Assembly (NCBI RefSeq): GCF_024139115.2
Contig: NC_085140.1
Span: forward strand, 49,935,907-49,999,906
Length of the DNA: 64,000 nucleotides
Source: Armigeres subalbatus
Taxonomy: Eukaryota; Arthropoda; Insecta; Diptera; Culicidae
Direction: 5' to 3'
Part shown: positions 23,501 to 36,100 of the stretch, one piece after another
How positions within the stretch are numbered: position 1 is the first letter of the stretch
Layout of the letters: every line of letters starts with the position of its first letter
The notes under the pieces: generated by a model
Told to the model about the DNA's origin: nothing
The model's input: only the letters and a program-made list of their open reading frames with translations
Database searches by the model: none
Program-made: the position numbers and the translations under genes

Positions 23501-26500
23501 AATTATACCGCGCTAATAACGCACGAAAATTCTATCAGAAGTTAAACCGTTCAAGTAAGGGCCACGTGCCACAGCCTGATATGTGTATGGACATAAACGG
23601 GAACCTTCTTACAAACGAGCGTGACGCGTGATCCAGAGGTGGCGGCAGCACTACGAAGAGCACCTGAATGGCGATATGGCAGACAACGGCGGCGGTATGG
23701 TAATGAACTTAGGAGCACGCGCGCAGGACATGCGACTTCCGGCTCCGAATCTCCAGGAAATCCAGGAGGAGATCGGCCGGCTGAAAAACAACAAAGGCCA
23801 TGGAGTTGACCAACTACCAGGAGAGCTGTTCAAACACGGTGGTGAGGCACTGGCTAGAGCGCTGCACTGGGTGATTACCAAGGTTTGGGAGGATAAGGTT
23901 CTGCCGTAGGAGTGGATGGAAGGTGTCGTGTGTCCCATCTACAAAAAGGGCGATAATCTGGATTGTAGCAACTACCGCGCAATCACATTGCTGAACGCCG
24001 CCTACAAGGTACTCTCCCAAATTTTATGCCGCCGACTAACACCAATTGCAAGAGAGTTCGTGGGGCAGTACCAGGCGGGATTTATGGGTGAACGCTCTAC
24101 CACAGACCAGGTGTTCGTCATACGTCAGGTATTACAGAAATGCCGCGAATACAACGTGCCCACACATCATCTATTTATCGACTTCAAAGCCGCATATGAT
24201 ACAATCGATCGGGACCAGCTATGGCAGCTAATGCACGAAAACGGATTTCCGGATAAACTGATACAGCTGATCAAGGCGACGATGGACTGGGTGATGTGCG
24301 TAGTTCGAGTTTCAGGGGCATTCTCGAGTCCCTTCGAAACGCGTAGAGGGTTACGGTAAGGTGATGGTCTTTCGTGTCTGCTATTCAACATCGCTTTGGA
24401 GGGAGTAATACGAAGGGCAGGGATTGAAACGAGTGGTACGATTTCCACGAAGTCCGTCCAGTTATTTGGTTTCGCCGACGACATTGATATCATGGCACGT
24501 AACTTTGAGAGGATGGAGGAAGCCTACATCAGACTGAAAAGCAAAGCTAAACGGATTGAACTAGTCATCAACACGTCGAAGACGAAGTACATGATAGGAA
24601 GAGTCTCAAGAGAGGTCAATGTAAGCCACCCACCACGAGTTTCTATCGGTGGTGACGAAATCGAGATGGTTGAAGAATTCGTGTACTTGGGCTCACTGGT
24701 GACCGCCGATAACGATACCAGCAGAGAAATTCGGAGACGCATAGTGGCTGGAAATCGTACGTACTTTAGACTCCGCACGACGCTCCGATCGAATAGAGTT
24801 CGCCGCCATACCAAACTGACTATCTACAAAACGCTTATAAGACCGGTAGTTCTCTACGGACACGAGACCTGGACGATGCTCGTGAAGGACCAACGCGCAC
24901 TTGGAGTTTTCGAAAGAAAAGTGCTGCGTACAATCTATGGTGGGGTGCAGATGGCGGACGGTACGTGGAGGAGGCGAATGAACCACGAGTTGCATCATCT
25001 GCTGGGAGAACCATCCATCGTTCACACCGCGAAAATCGGACGACTGCGGTGGGCCGGGCACGTAGCCAGAATGTCGGACAGTAACCCGGTGAAAATAGTT
25101 CTCGACAACGATCCGACGGGGACAAGAAGGCGAGGTGCACAGCGGGCAAGGTGGATCGATCAGGTGGAGGACCCTCCACAGACTGCGTGGTTGGCGAAGT
25201 GCAGCCATGGACCGAGGTGAATGGAGAAGACTTTTATGTGCAGCACAGGCCACTCCGGCCTTAGTCTGAAATATTATTATTATTTCAAGACAAAATTTTC
25301 AAAACGACTTATCTGCTTTTGTACACAAAGATTCAAACGACGATTTGAGGAATCTGACAGCTCTCCCACGCAAACCAACACCACCAATAGGTAGGTGAAG
25401 GTTTCCGCTACCTGTTGATGGTGTTGGTTTGCATGGGAGAGCTCTCAGATTCGCCGAATCGTCTTTTGAATCTTTGTTTACAAAAGCAGATAAGTCGTTT
25501 TGAAAATTTTGTCTTGATTTGTAACCCTATTCAGGAGTTCCTTTGAAAATTTCTTTAGAAACTCATTCGGAAATTTAGAGGGGAAGAGGAAGGGGGAGTC
25601 TCTGAATTCTCCACTTCCTTCTAAGAAACAAGAAGACGGCATTTTTCTAAATATTACGGATTCCAAAATATCCAACTCAACGAACATTCCCATATGAACT
25701 ACCGCCGCCAAGCGGATGAGTTCTGAAATAATATGATCTGCGAGAGTTACGTATTGACCTCTTGAACAAGTTTGTGGAAGACTGCAACTTTCTAAATCTC
25801 ACGGATTCCAAAATATCATACTTATATCACCATTAACATCGAGCTGGTGAGCACCAACCACGCAATTGGTATGAAAATCACGACTTGCTGCTACGTTTTG
25901 AGATCCCGGTAGGTCCTATTGGAGGTCTCAATAACTCCCAAGTTCCAAAATTGTTCAAATCGGTTCATTAACAGCTGAGATTTCTTCTTCTTATTGGCAT
26001 TACATCCCACACTGGGTCAGAGCCGCCTCGCAGCTTAGTGTTCTTTAAGCACTTCCACGCAGTTGCGAGGTTCTTAAGCCAAGTTACAATTTTTGCATTC
26101 GTATATCATGAGGCTAACACGATGATACTTTTATGCCCAGGGAAGTCGAGACAATTTCTAATCCGAAAATTGTCTAGACCTGCACCGGGAATCGAACCCA
26201 GCCACCCCTCAGCATGGTCTTGCTTTGTAGCCGCGCGTCTTACCGCACGGCTAAAGAAGGCCCCAGCTGAGATATAGTGATTTGAAAATCGTGTTCCGAC
26301 TTTTTTCGAGGCATGGTCGTTCGTGTAAGTAAAACCTACCTCGGTAGGAGGAGACACTTCTGCTGACACCGGTTCACACCGGTTGAACATCATACCTTGA
26401 GCTATGTTTGCAGATATTGCGTTTCCAAAACAGTTTGTTGCCAGTGATGACTAAACTTCCATGAACACAAAACAATACAATATACAAGTAAAAACAACTG

Positions 26501-29500
26501 AAAAAACCGAAAAAGAAATGTTTTTGCTGGCCATCAAATCAACACTGAAACCCACTGAAACAAACGGTTATGATTGTCATTAAAGGTTGCTATCTGCTAA
26601 TCGGAGATAACGCAGCGCAGTAATTAGAAGTCAAGAAGTCTACATGAGTTGCTTATCTTGCATACTAAGTATAGGATACGGCTTCAGGATCACCCAAACC
26701 TAGGGTGACCATATGGTATCCTAAAGGAGGACATGTCTTCCTTTTTTAACTAAAATGTCCTTCTTTTCAAGACATTTTGAGAGCAATGTGTAATTGAATC
26801 CACTGTAGAAATTTAATCTATTTTATTATAAAGGAACCAATGGTATAATATAGTATAATTAATAAGCAAACGATACATATTACGCTTCCATATTTAATAA
26901 GCAAAAGATACTTATTCAGTTTTTGCTATTCATACGCAAAGAAGTATGAACGCTTAGCAATATTTTTATTGGGAAGACAAGTCATAGATATTAAGTTGAA
27001 GAGTTAGTCTTCCAGCATATTAAGATTTTGTTGCGAACAACCAGCAATATTTTGTTTGATTGTCAATCATGCTGAAAATGTTCAGAATAGAAGATAACGA
27101 AATTCGTTCTTTTCTATATAATAAATTGTCTAATTTTTATTTTGAAGATATACATTTTTCGACCGCTGTTTTGTTCTTGAATCGACTATTTCCATTTCTG
27201 AAAATTTATTTTATATTTTTCAATTAACCTGTCCTCCTTTTTCTCATGATTGTGAAAATTCAATATGGTCACCCTACCCGAACCAAACAGAGTTTTCGAC
27301 TTCTAAGAACTGCGCTGCGTTAAATATCTGTGAACAGTTTCTAAGAATTAATTAATGCAACCGTTAATCAGGGTCTTTTCGGAACTGATACGGACGTCAT
27401 TTTTTATCTGGGTGCGCACTAATTTTATTTCGCTGGAAATCAGCAAAACTTTGCTCTGTCATAAGACGAGTTTAGTACAATTCCACCAAATCGTATTAAT
27501 TTTACATATACGTATTTCGACCTCAACTGTAAGGTCGTCTTCAGTGTCTCGTACTTGACTTGACTTGAAGAAAACAATCCCAGCTTATGCTATTTATACT
27601 ACGCTAGGTACCTAATCTAATTGCCTCATATACCTACACTAACTAATTATCTTATTGCTTAGGTAGAAACTTGAAGAGCCAAGAGCTGCCGTTTCCTTGA
27701 TCTTTATTCAACAGCGAGGTTTGTACTAGGCGGTAGATTTCCAAGCTCTCAGCCACATCAAGTTTCCACGGTGTAGAGACGTTTCCTAACATTCTAATAT
27801 TTGATGTCGTAATTGGGTGATTTTCCTTATATACATCACAGACAAACAGACGTAACACTAGAGAAATTACCATCGACCATGGCTTTAACGATCAATTTGA
27901 ATTTGATTGATTGCGCGTTTCACAACTAGAGGCGCTGGAGTCGTAGTCCTTCGAGTTTGACACTTCACTCCAGCGCCTTTCGTCGACCGTCGTACGTGTA
28001 ACATGCTCGCAAGATGGTGGTAGATGAGTTGAACGATAAATTTTTCAGAAAATGTTAAGGCTTTTACGTCTGTTTGTCTGTGTATACATGTTCTGCTACC
28101 TTAGATCTAAATTCGCAATGCAATCCCTTATCAATTTCCTTTTTCGCCTTGCTTACTTCCGCCATATGCTCTGTGAACCTTACCGCACGGCTAAGGAGGC
28201 ACACTAGGTCAAATTGTTCAAAATAATAGCAGTTTTTGTTTTGAAAATATCTGAAAAATAATTGGTTGAAATGTTATTAACTTGTATGAAGGTACTACGT
28301 ACTACGTACGTTATAGGAATAATAATTAACTGTGGAATATGACATTTGAATTGCCCAATATATCCATTCTAATTCCATTCACAGTGCCAGCGGCAGAGCC
28401 TCTCCGGAAGCATGTGTCCAGAATTTTGCAGTCGCAGCGGCGTTTTCTGGGACCTTCGCTGCCCTCAACCAAGCCTTGAGATTCATCATCCTAACCGGTT
28501 CCAGGTCAAAAGGCAGGACACTCCCCTAACTGTGATTGTGAGTGTATAATCCACTACAGCTCGAGGCGGAAGCATATTCGGTTAACCTACTTTGTAACTT
28601 TTCAGCAAGCAGTGCCCAATGAAAACTATGAGAAGCTATTCTGGGTGGACAGCTACTACCACAAGGAACACTATCCCACGGAGATTGAGTACGAGAATAT
28701 TGTCAAGCGGTACATATCGAATAAGTACAACCTGCAAGTGCCCTACGAAAAAATCCGCACCTTGATGCGACTGACCCATAAGGAGAACTTACCGATGTTC
28801 CATCACAGCATGCGGGACAGCTGGAACCTGATTCAGAATCACGAGTTCGTGATGGCAGTTATGTTCAACGAGAACGATCTTTTCCCGTACGTGGAAGGAA
28901 ATTGCGCAGAGATGTTTGCCTCGGAGAAGTTGAACGCGGTAGAGTTCGATGAGAACCGATCGTACTTTGGGAATCACATTGCACTGGACCGCTGGCGGTA
29001 CCACATCAAAATGGCCGTGCTGATTCTGGATTATATGGATGAGTTGGACCAACATGGAATTCAAATGTGCCACGTTGATTTGAACCGGTTTGGGATTAAC
29101 AACAATCGATTAAAATACGATGACCTGAGGTTCGTCTTCACCGAGTATACAATCAATAGGAAGATTTCAAGCGGAAGTTATTGCACGCGCGATGAGCATT
29201 GCAATTTTATGCACTGTAAATCTGAGTGCAACGTGGAAAAAAGTCGATGCGAGTCTCCGGTGAAGAACAATAACGTGCAGATTGTTTGTGATAAGGTGGG
29301 TAATGGAGTGTTATAATTGTTTAAATAGGGCCTACGGCCTAGTATAAAATGGTAATGGTAACAATTATTTAATTGAAAACAAAGTTTATTGAAAACCGTT
29401 TTTTTGCAGATATTCCTTGGATCGAAACGCTATCCTGGTATTCTGATAACGCAAAAGACACCAGATCGGCTGCATATGCTGCTGGAGCGTTGCGCGAATC

Positions 29501-29622
29501 CAACCCAGGACCGGGATACATCTCGATCGCGTCCGCTGGGAACGTCCGATGAGCTAAGAAAACAGTTGTACAACGAACTAACCAGTATTTACGAAAAGCT
29601 GGCGTTGATCAATGCTCCATAA
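20556..29622 (+). CDS. DIPK1/FAM69-family divergent protein kinase, four exons
   Basis: Exons 20556-20738, 28385-28537, 28606-29295 and 29410-29622 join with GT/AG borders, all in phase 0, giving 412 aa; vertebrate FAM69/DIPK1 proteins are about 430 aa. Residues 1-24 are basic and 25-43 hydrophobic: a type II signal anchor, so the rest should lie in the ER/Golgi lumen. Exon 2 is Cys-bearing (CQRQS, CPEFC). Exon 3 carries the kinase-like fold, with HVDLNRFG and KYDD where the family has its metal-binding region, then a cysteine cluster (CTRDEHCNFMHCKSEC) and SPVKNNN, both diagnostic for FAM69. Substrate unknown. Start: two adjacent ATGs at 20556 and 20559; the first is used. The 7.6 kb first intron is packed with transposons. 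A polyadenylation signal AATAAA lies at 30039-30044. Confidence 0.85.
21569..21816. repeat. dispersed mosquito repeat with GCCTTTCTCG ends
   Basis: Begins TTTGCCTTTCTCGTA and ends GCGAGAAAGGCAGT, i.e. short complementary termini. It contains AACAAAGTTGTACCGAAAGG and the ATATATCAATTCATTCGACA core. A related end is at 7358-7374. Lies in the first intron of the kinase gene. Class uncertain. Confidence 0.5.
21880..22410. repeat. degenerate GAAATTCCTT minisatellite
   Basis: Many imperfect repeats of an AAATTTCTT/GAATTCCTT word of about 10-12 bp, interrupted at about 22215-22300 by unrelated sequence. A short related patch sits at 25530-25580. Intronic, with no coding sense. Confidence 0.65.
22419..22833 (+). 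pseudogene. piggyBac-type transposase remnant
   Basis: Translated pieces show the C-terminal half of a piggyBac-family DDE transposase: DNKAVRLASSFVG, then RRIDVACPPMIR and, after a 2-base loss near 22638, EYNRHMGGVDMADGLIGRY followed by YELFKRLYKI. The string HMGGVDMAD is the signature around the last catalytic Asp. It ends at TGA (22831-22833). Both ends are missing and RTE copy D abuts it downstream. Non-functional and intronic. Confidence 0.8.
22880..25285 (+). pseudogene. RTE-clade LINE, third family, copy D, 5'-truncated
   Basis: Enters in the endonuclease (QIDHVLIDGKFFSD, NIESDYY), continues through the linker and reverse transcriptase (YQAGFMGERST, FIDFKAAYDT, GFADDIDIM, YLGSLV) to the C-terminal RWAGHVARM. 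Defects: a 2-base insertion near 23628, TAG at 23907, TAA at 24357 and a frameshift near 25165. The 3' tail is (ATT)n at about 25271-25284. Better preserved at protein level than copies A or C. The same family occurs at 44060-45895 and 53430-53918. Confidence 0.87.
25286..25516. mobile_element. 231-bp palindromic MITE, 4-bp TSD (copy 1)
   Basis: Ends CAAGACAAAATTTTCAAAAC and its complement. The stem includes GATTCAAACGACGATTTG and the inner CAAACCAACACCACC. Flanked by ATTT at 25282-25285 and 25517-25520, inserted in the (ATT)n tail of LINE copy D. Copies of the same length are at 53528-53758 and 56010-56240. Confidence 0.85.
25982..26263 (-). mobile_element. Feilai SINE with 10-bp TSD
   Basis: Minus-strand Feilai copy: (GAA)n tail at the left, tRNA-like head at the right (CCTTCTTTAGCCGTGCGG). 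CAGCTGAGAT flanks both sides (25972-25981, 26264-26273), so this is an intact retroposition event within the kinase intron. Confidence 0.88.
26701..27276. mobile_element. 576-bp hAT-like MITE with 8-bp TSD
   Basis: Ends TAGGGTGACCATAT and ATATGGTCACCCTA, with subterminal complementary AGGAGGACATGT and ACCTGTCCTCCT. The flanks CCCAAACC (26693-26700) and CCCGAACC (27277-27284) form an 8-bp duplication with one mismatch, the hAT signature length. An outer pair of complementary segments (AACGCAGCGCAGT, 26608-26620; ACTGCGCTGCGTT, 27308-27320) suggests it inserted into an older inverted repeat. Confidence 0.8.
27457..27570. mobile_element. one-tailed hairpin element, copy H3 (one arm only)
   Basis: Contains TCATAAGACGAGTTTAGTAC, ATACGTATTTCGACCTCAAC and GGTCGTCTTCAGTGTCTCGT of the hairpin family, but stops at the loop. 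The tail and the second arm are absent. Confidence 0.7.
27837..28082. mobile_element. 246-bp MITE with CACAGACAAACAGAC ends, 7-bp TSD
   Basis: Ends CACAGACAAACAGACGTAA and TTACGTCTGTTTGTCTGTG. TATACAT flanks both sides (27830-27836, 28083-28089). The core contains complementary GGCGCTGGAGT and ACTCCAGCGCC. A second copy with a 7-bp duplication is at 62257-62506. Confidence 0.82.
28176..28199 (-). mobile_element. Feilai head fragment
   Basis: Only the tRNA-like head remains (CTTACCGCACGGCTAAGGAGG on the plus strand). It is followed by CACACTAGGTCAAATTGTTC, which recurs at about 53296-53315 and belongs to another unnamed repeat. Confidence 0.6.
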
Positions 29623-30148
29623 TTTGGATGTTTGTTTGTCATGTTGTCTGTCGATTGATGTTCGTTTGTATGAGCGATGTGAGGTTCACTTTTTCGAACC
29701 ACGGACAGCTTTTATAGTGTTGTTGTAGGTGTACAAAAGCAGAAAGAGATGGTGATGATCAACGCTAATGAAACTTTTTAAAGGTTTCGGATCTGAACTC
29801 GGTATTATTTTTGTAGGCTTGTAGTGTAAAATGCGGTAAGCAAAAGTCTTGTCGTAATGTAGGTAAGATTCGAGGTTAAATCCAAATTTGCCAATAACAC
29901 AATCACTTGAAATTTTGAAAGTTCAACAACTTTTTGTCTGGTAGAAATCAAATTTAATAGAAAAACCATCAAGACCAAACTGGAACTATAGACACGAAGG
30001 AATAGCATTTAGTAATTGTAACAATTTTTACTGCTAACAATAAACTGGAATTGAAGTGCAAACTCTTGGCTTTCGGACTAAATTATTTCATTCATTCATC
30101 AATTCATTCGTAAAAATTAAACTTATCTTATTCATCAAAAGTAATAAC
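29623..30148. other. 3' intergenic gap between kinase and RFC2 genes
   Basis: The two genes converge here. It carries the kinase 3' UTR with AATAAA at 30039-30044 and presumably the RFC2 3' UTR. No repeat family from elsewhere in the window and no further reading frame is seen. Confidence 0.6.
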
Positions 30149-33100
30149 TTACGAGTAGTCGTAGGAAACTTCGCACAATTTGGCCAACAATCCAGACATT
30201 TGAAGCAGCGAGTTAAGTCCATCCACGATTTTCATGTGCGCCTCTCCAATCTCCCGGATGAAGCACAACTTTAGCTTCTCGTTCATGTTGATTCGTTTGC
30301 AAACCCTGAACACATTTCCGATAATATCCTCTGCGGCATATCCCAGTCGCCACAACTTGGCCATGACTTTGTATGCCTTATGGATATCACCCTTAATGCA
30401 ATGCTCCAACATATCTTGCACCAACATTGGATGCGGTTCGTCACAGACCTTGAATACATTCACTCCACTGATGTGTCCGAACCCGTTCGCCGTGGATTGT
30501 AGATTGTTGAGCGCCTGTCTCATGTCACCCTGAGCTGTGAACACAATTGCTTCCAACCCATCCTCATCGTAACTCAATCCTTCCTTCTGACATACTTCGA
30601 TCAGCTTGGCCAGAACCTGTGCGTCCGAGAGCTTGGAAAATCTCAACATGGCGCAACGAGACTGGATTGGTTCGATGATCTTCTCACTCGTGTTGCAGGC
30701 CAAAGCAAAGCGGGTCGTATTGCTGTAGATTTCCATGGTTCTTCTCAGCGCCTGTTGGGCGCCTTCTGTCATGCTGTCAGCCTCATCCAGAATCACAATC
30801 TTATGTCGTCCCCGGGGCAGTGTCACCTTTTGCTGAGCGAACATTTTGATCTTGTTTCGCACCACATCGATGCCACGTTCGTTCGATGCGTTGAGTTCAA
30901 GTACTGCCTCCCGGAAGTTCTCTCCCAGAAGGATTCTTGCCAGACAGAGGATCGTGGTTGTTTTGCCTACCCCAGGAGGGCCCTGTCAGAGATAACAAAT
31001 CGAAACAAGCAAATTTTATTTAACTAGTCGGTAAGAAGAGAATCAATTAATTAGTCTTTAGTTAACCGTCATTCGGTTCAGTTGTAAGTTTGTTGGTCTT
31101 CCCAATGAATCACATACAGCGGCTGGTTTCCTACCCGTCGCACCGCTGTCAGCATCCAAACGCTATCGTATATGTAAAAATAGCCTGCCATGAGTTAACC
31201 ACCTGAAGTTTGTATGGCGAAGGACATCTAACGCGGGTTTTCTCAACAGTAGGAACTTTTCACGAAAAACTATTTGGTTATGTAGGAAGGTGTCCGCTAC
31301 TACGCCTACCAAATATTTTTTCGATTAAGGCGCTTATTGTCGAGATATTAAACATTATGCAACGTACACACCAGTCAAGCAGTTTGACGAACATTGACTC
31401 CGCCCCCACGAAAACCCTTCGGTTGCTGCTTTGTTTGAACGTGTGTGAAGTTGTTCGAACAACCATTTGACAGTTGGCGGCTCGGTTGGAAAAAATTAAA
31501 ATGGTTTGATTTTGGTTTGAGTTGTCGGGGGTGGAGTCAAGGTTCGCCGAACATGTTTGAGCATTTGTAGTGAAGTTGCACAAACCCCCATATATTTTTT
31601 GATGGTTGATGCTCAAGTTGGCGCTTCGGTCGTTCGTGTGTGATATTGTTGGTCGAATAAATTGATTGTTCGTGCCGCTGTTGGTAAAACTTGATGGATG
31701 TTTGAACAAACGAGAGGTGGAGTCAATGTTGGTCTAACTGCTTGACCGTGTGTACGTTCCATTAGATGCCTTTCGCCATACTGATTTCCAAAAGTTAACG
31801 CCTAGTGTGCCGCTGTAAGCACGCTCAAAGCAGATGATCACCAGTCTGCTTTCAGCTCTCGACAGAGTAACAAGTTGTTTGTTCGGTACGAACCACGCGG
31901 TAGCGGTCTGTTATTTTTCAGTACATTGTCTTTGCCATCAATGAATCGCCTGCGTGAGCGTGCTTACAGCGGCACACTAGGTGTTAACTTTCTGAAATCA
32001 GTATTTCTCAAAACTAAGCACCTTAATCGAAAAAATGTTTAGAAGGCGTAGGAGCGGACACCATCCTTCATAACCGGTACCAAATAGTTTTTCATAAAAA
32101 TTTCCTAATTTTGAGAAAACCCACGTTGGATGTCTTTCGCCATACAAATTTCTGGCGGTTAACTCACGCTGGCTATTTGCGCATATACGATAGAGCCTGG
32201 ATGTGGCAGTGGCGGGAAGAAAATCAGCCACTGTCAATAATGAATCATATACAGTGGTTGGTTTCCTACCTGCCGCTGCCGTATCCATGCGCTATCGTAT
32301 ATGTAAAAATAGCCAGCATGAGTTAACCACCTGAAGTCTGTATGGCGAAAGACATGTAACGTGGGTTTTCTCAACAGTAGGAACTTTTCACGAAAAACTA
32401 TTTGGTACCAGACATGTAGGAAGGTGTCCGCTACTACGCCTACCAAATATTTTTTTGATTAAGGTGCTTATTTTCGAGATATTAAACATTAGATGCCTTT
32501 CGTCATACTAACTGATTTCCAAAAGTTAACTCTTAGTGTGCCGCTGTAAGCACGCTCAAAGCAGGCGATTCATTAATTGACCTCCGTCGGCCTTCGCAAC
32601 CTAGCGGCTACTGAACGAGCTCGAGATTCCCAAATTGGACGCATAGTCAAATCACTCGCAATCCATTTCTCAAGCCAACACTACCACATGTGTATAGTAC
32701 ACGTTCACATTAGAGGAGCGTGAGTATTTAGAATGTCTGGCGGCTGTCCCATGGGTTCGAGTCCCATCGAAGGGAAAGTGGTTACCTCCAATACATTTTC
32801 CAAATCAATATCTTCCACATAACGTACATATTCACAAATAAGTTTTCATAACATAACTGTTACCAAATAGATTTTCGTGAAAAGTTCCTGCTGTTGAGAA
32901 AACCTGCGTTAGATGGGAAAATATATTTAGCTCTTTTAGTGGAATGTATTCAACCGTCTAAGACGAATTAAGTACTGTCCATTTAATTCCACCAGTTAAT
33001 TATCGTTATCGACAAGTCGAGTCAAGTACAAGACACTGAAGACGACCACACAGTTGTGGTCGAAATACGTATCTGCAAAGATAACGAAAATTAACTGGTG

Positions 33101-36100
33101 GAATTAAATGGACAGTACTTAATTCGTCTTAGACTGCGTTAGATGTTTTTCGCCATACAAACTTCAGGTGGTTAACTCATGCTGGCTATTTTTACATATA
33201 CGTTAGCGCCTGGATACGGCAGTGGAGGGTAGGAAACCAACCACTGTATCTCATTCATTGAGGCTGTTTATAGAATATCTCAAGAGAAAGCCGTGTTCAT
33301 CGAGTAAAACGGAGGAAGCAATGCTGCGTGTATTGACTTCCAACTCGGAGGATCTAATTTTTCATTATGCGGATGGAAAAGACGCCGCTGTATGCATGTC
33401 TCATGCGGGGGACTACATTCAATGTGTGCGCGTGCACGACCTACCCCCTGAGGTTACTGCTCATGAAGTAGCTATAATAGTGCTGGAGAAATATGGCGAA
33501 GTGAAGAATGAATCACATACAGTAGTTGGTTTCCTACCCGCCACTGCCATATCCAGGCGCTAACGTAGGTATATGTGAAAATAGTCAGCATGAGTTAACC
33601 ACCTGAAGTTTGTATGGCGAAAGACATCTAACGCAGGTTTTCTCAACTTTTCACGAAAATCTATTTGGTACCAGTTATGTAGGAAGGTGTCTGCTACTAC
33701 CCCTACCAAATATTTTTTCGATTAAGGTAATTATTTTCGAGATATTAAACTTAAGATGCCTTTCACCATACTGATTTCCGAAAGTTAACTCCTAGTGTGC
33801 CGCTCAAAGTAGACGATTAATTTTGTTCGCGAAAAATTTCCCGCTGAACTTTTTGTTGGATAGCAACCGAAGAGTAGCAGCATAGCAACCTAGAATAACA
33901 AATTATAGTAGGCATAAGTTTTCTTCAATAAAATATTTTCACCACTTCCAATGTAACACTTAACAAATCCAGACGTGTTTTCATTACCACTGCCTAATCA
34001 ATACTTTTTTGTGTGTCTTTATTAGGGAGAGCTGTTACAACATCATCAAGCATCATCTCCGGGGTGACAAATGGTGTTGAGAATAGGTCGCTGTTTCAAT
34101 AACTTAGAATGTTTTTAGTAGAAAAGAAACTAAACTCCTTTTGAACGATTTTGTTTATCAACCTCTTGGCCGTCAGTAACAGCAATGACTCATTCATAAC
34201 TCATCGTCACTCCCGATGGTGGTATTTGAATCAATTTTCGATTTTACATGTTTTCAAATAAATATAAACAAATAATATGATTGGAATTCAATAACTTTTC
34301 CACGGATAGATTTTATAAATTTCTAGCATTTATAATTTATCAAATCCTACAAGGGCCCTTTGTTTTTTAAAATATTTTTCTACATTTAAATATGTTACTA
34401 ACAATAAACAAAACGCATAAGAAACCATTTTTTGGGGAACAAGGGGCAATATGGACACTTCTTCTTCTTCTTCTTATTGGCATTACATCCCCACACTGGG
34501 ACAGAGCCTCCTCGCAGCTTAGTGTTCATTAAGCACTTCCACAGGTTTCTAAGCCAAGGCACCATTTTTGCATTCGTATATCATGAGGCTAACACGATGA
34601 TACTTTTATGCCCAGGGAAGTCGAGACAATTTCCAATCCGAAAATTGCCTAGACCGGCACCGGGAATCGAACCCAACCACCCTCAGCATGGTCTTGCTTT
34701 GTAGCCGCGCGTCTTACCGCACGGCTAAGGAGGGCCCTAGGGTGGTTCAAAAAATCGATTTTGCTCCACAGTGCTTATCTGATTCTTTATCATGTTTCAA
34801 GTTTGCATGCAAATTAGTATGGGGAAATTTAATTTTTCCCCATACTTTAAAATACTGTTAATGACGCTTGCCTATTATGCGCAGGTTAAAAGAAAACCTA
34901 CATAGCTAAAAGGAATACTCAACAGCTTTCACCCAACGGAAAACGCATGTTGATTAACCGCCTCAGTAATAAGTAATCGATTTTAAGACAGGTTGCGAAT
35001 CTTTAGTCATGCTCGTTAAACTTCACTGAAATGTGCAGTGCAACATAGTAGCCTGAATTTGTGTGTGCAATCTTTCGCGCCACGAGCAGCAATGTTGCCT
35101 GTTGAGGAGTTATGCAATTAGCTCCAGAAAACCACGGTACAGATTAAATTCGATTACTAATTATTGGAACGATTAATTGAGATGCGGTTTTCACTGAGTG
35201 AAAGCTGTTGAATACAGTCAAACCTCCATGAGTCGATATTGAAGGGACCATCGACTCATGGAAATACCGAGATGTGGAAAAGAAATTCCTTGAAAAGCTG
35301 TTCGAAGGGACCATCACAGTAACCCAGAAAATATTTTTTAATATGGCATAATTTGCTTCCTTGAGTCGATATCGAGTCATAGAACATCGACTCATGGAGG
35401 TTTGACTGTATTCCTTTCAGCTATTTAGGTTTTCTTTTAACCTGCGCTTAATGGGGAAACGTCATTAACAGTATAATGAAAAAAATAATTTCCCGATACT
35501 AATTTGCATGCAAACTTGAAACGGCTTGTGCTAAATCAGTTTTAATCCAAATGAGCTCAAATTTTCAGAGGACACTCAGAACATGGTAAAGAATTAAATT
35601 AGCGCTGTGGAGCAAAATCAATTTTTTGAACCACCCTAAGGTTTCAATCAATGGCTTGAATCGTATTGAAAATAAGGCAATTTCAATCAAATAGGAAGAT
35701 TTTGTAATAGTTAATTTATAATAACTCTCGGGAAGGTAGCGGGGCAGATTGGACACCCCCATGGGGCGGAAAATTATCTTACTCGTGAATATATGCCATC
35801 GTAACCTATTTTATGGATCATCCAACAGAAATATTACCCAATTGTTTGTCATGTTTTTGTATGAGATACCTAAAATTGTGTTTGGATCATTAACATCCGA
35901 AAATCTATTTCCCTCTTCTTAAGCGAGGTCATATATGGTCGTTTTCTATTTTAATTCCATGGTGAAAAGAAGAAGATTGATTACGTAACGCCACATTTGC
36001 CACTTTCAGCCGGCCTCATACATATATGTATTTTTTTTATATGGAAGCTCTTATCCACGCTATTGGCATCGCCAATCCTTCCAATGGCTTGTACCGATCA

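Larger units (their letters stand above)
31104..33820. mobile_element. cluster of long-arm foldback elements
   Basis: A ~330-bp arm (inner end AATGAATCACATACAG, middle GAGTTAACCACCTGAAG and GGTTTTCTCAACAGTAGGAA, outer end AGTGTGCCGCTGTAAGCACG) occurs five times: plus at about 31104-31870, minus 31932-32235, plus 32238-32576, minus 32870-33250 and plus 33505-33815. Adjacent minus and plus arms form hairpins. The 31932-32576 pair has almost no spacer, while the 32870-33815 pair encloses a reading frame. All lie in the RFC2 intron. Confidence 0.75.

Noticed and set aside
29800..30010. 67-aa minus-strand frame downstream of RFC2
   Set aside because: It sits in the converging 3' UTR region with no splice acceptor linking it to RFC2.
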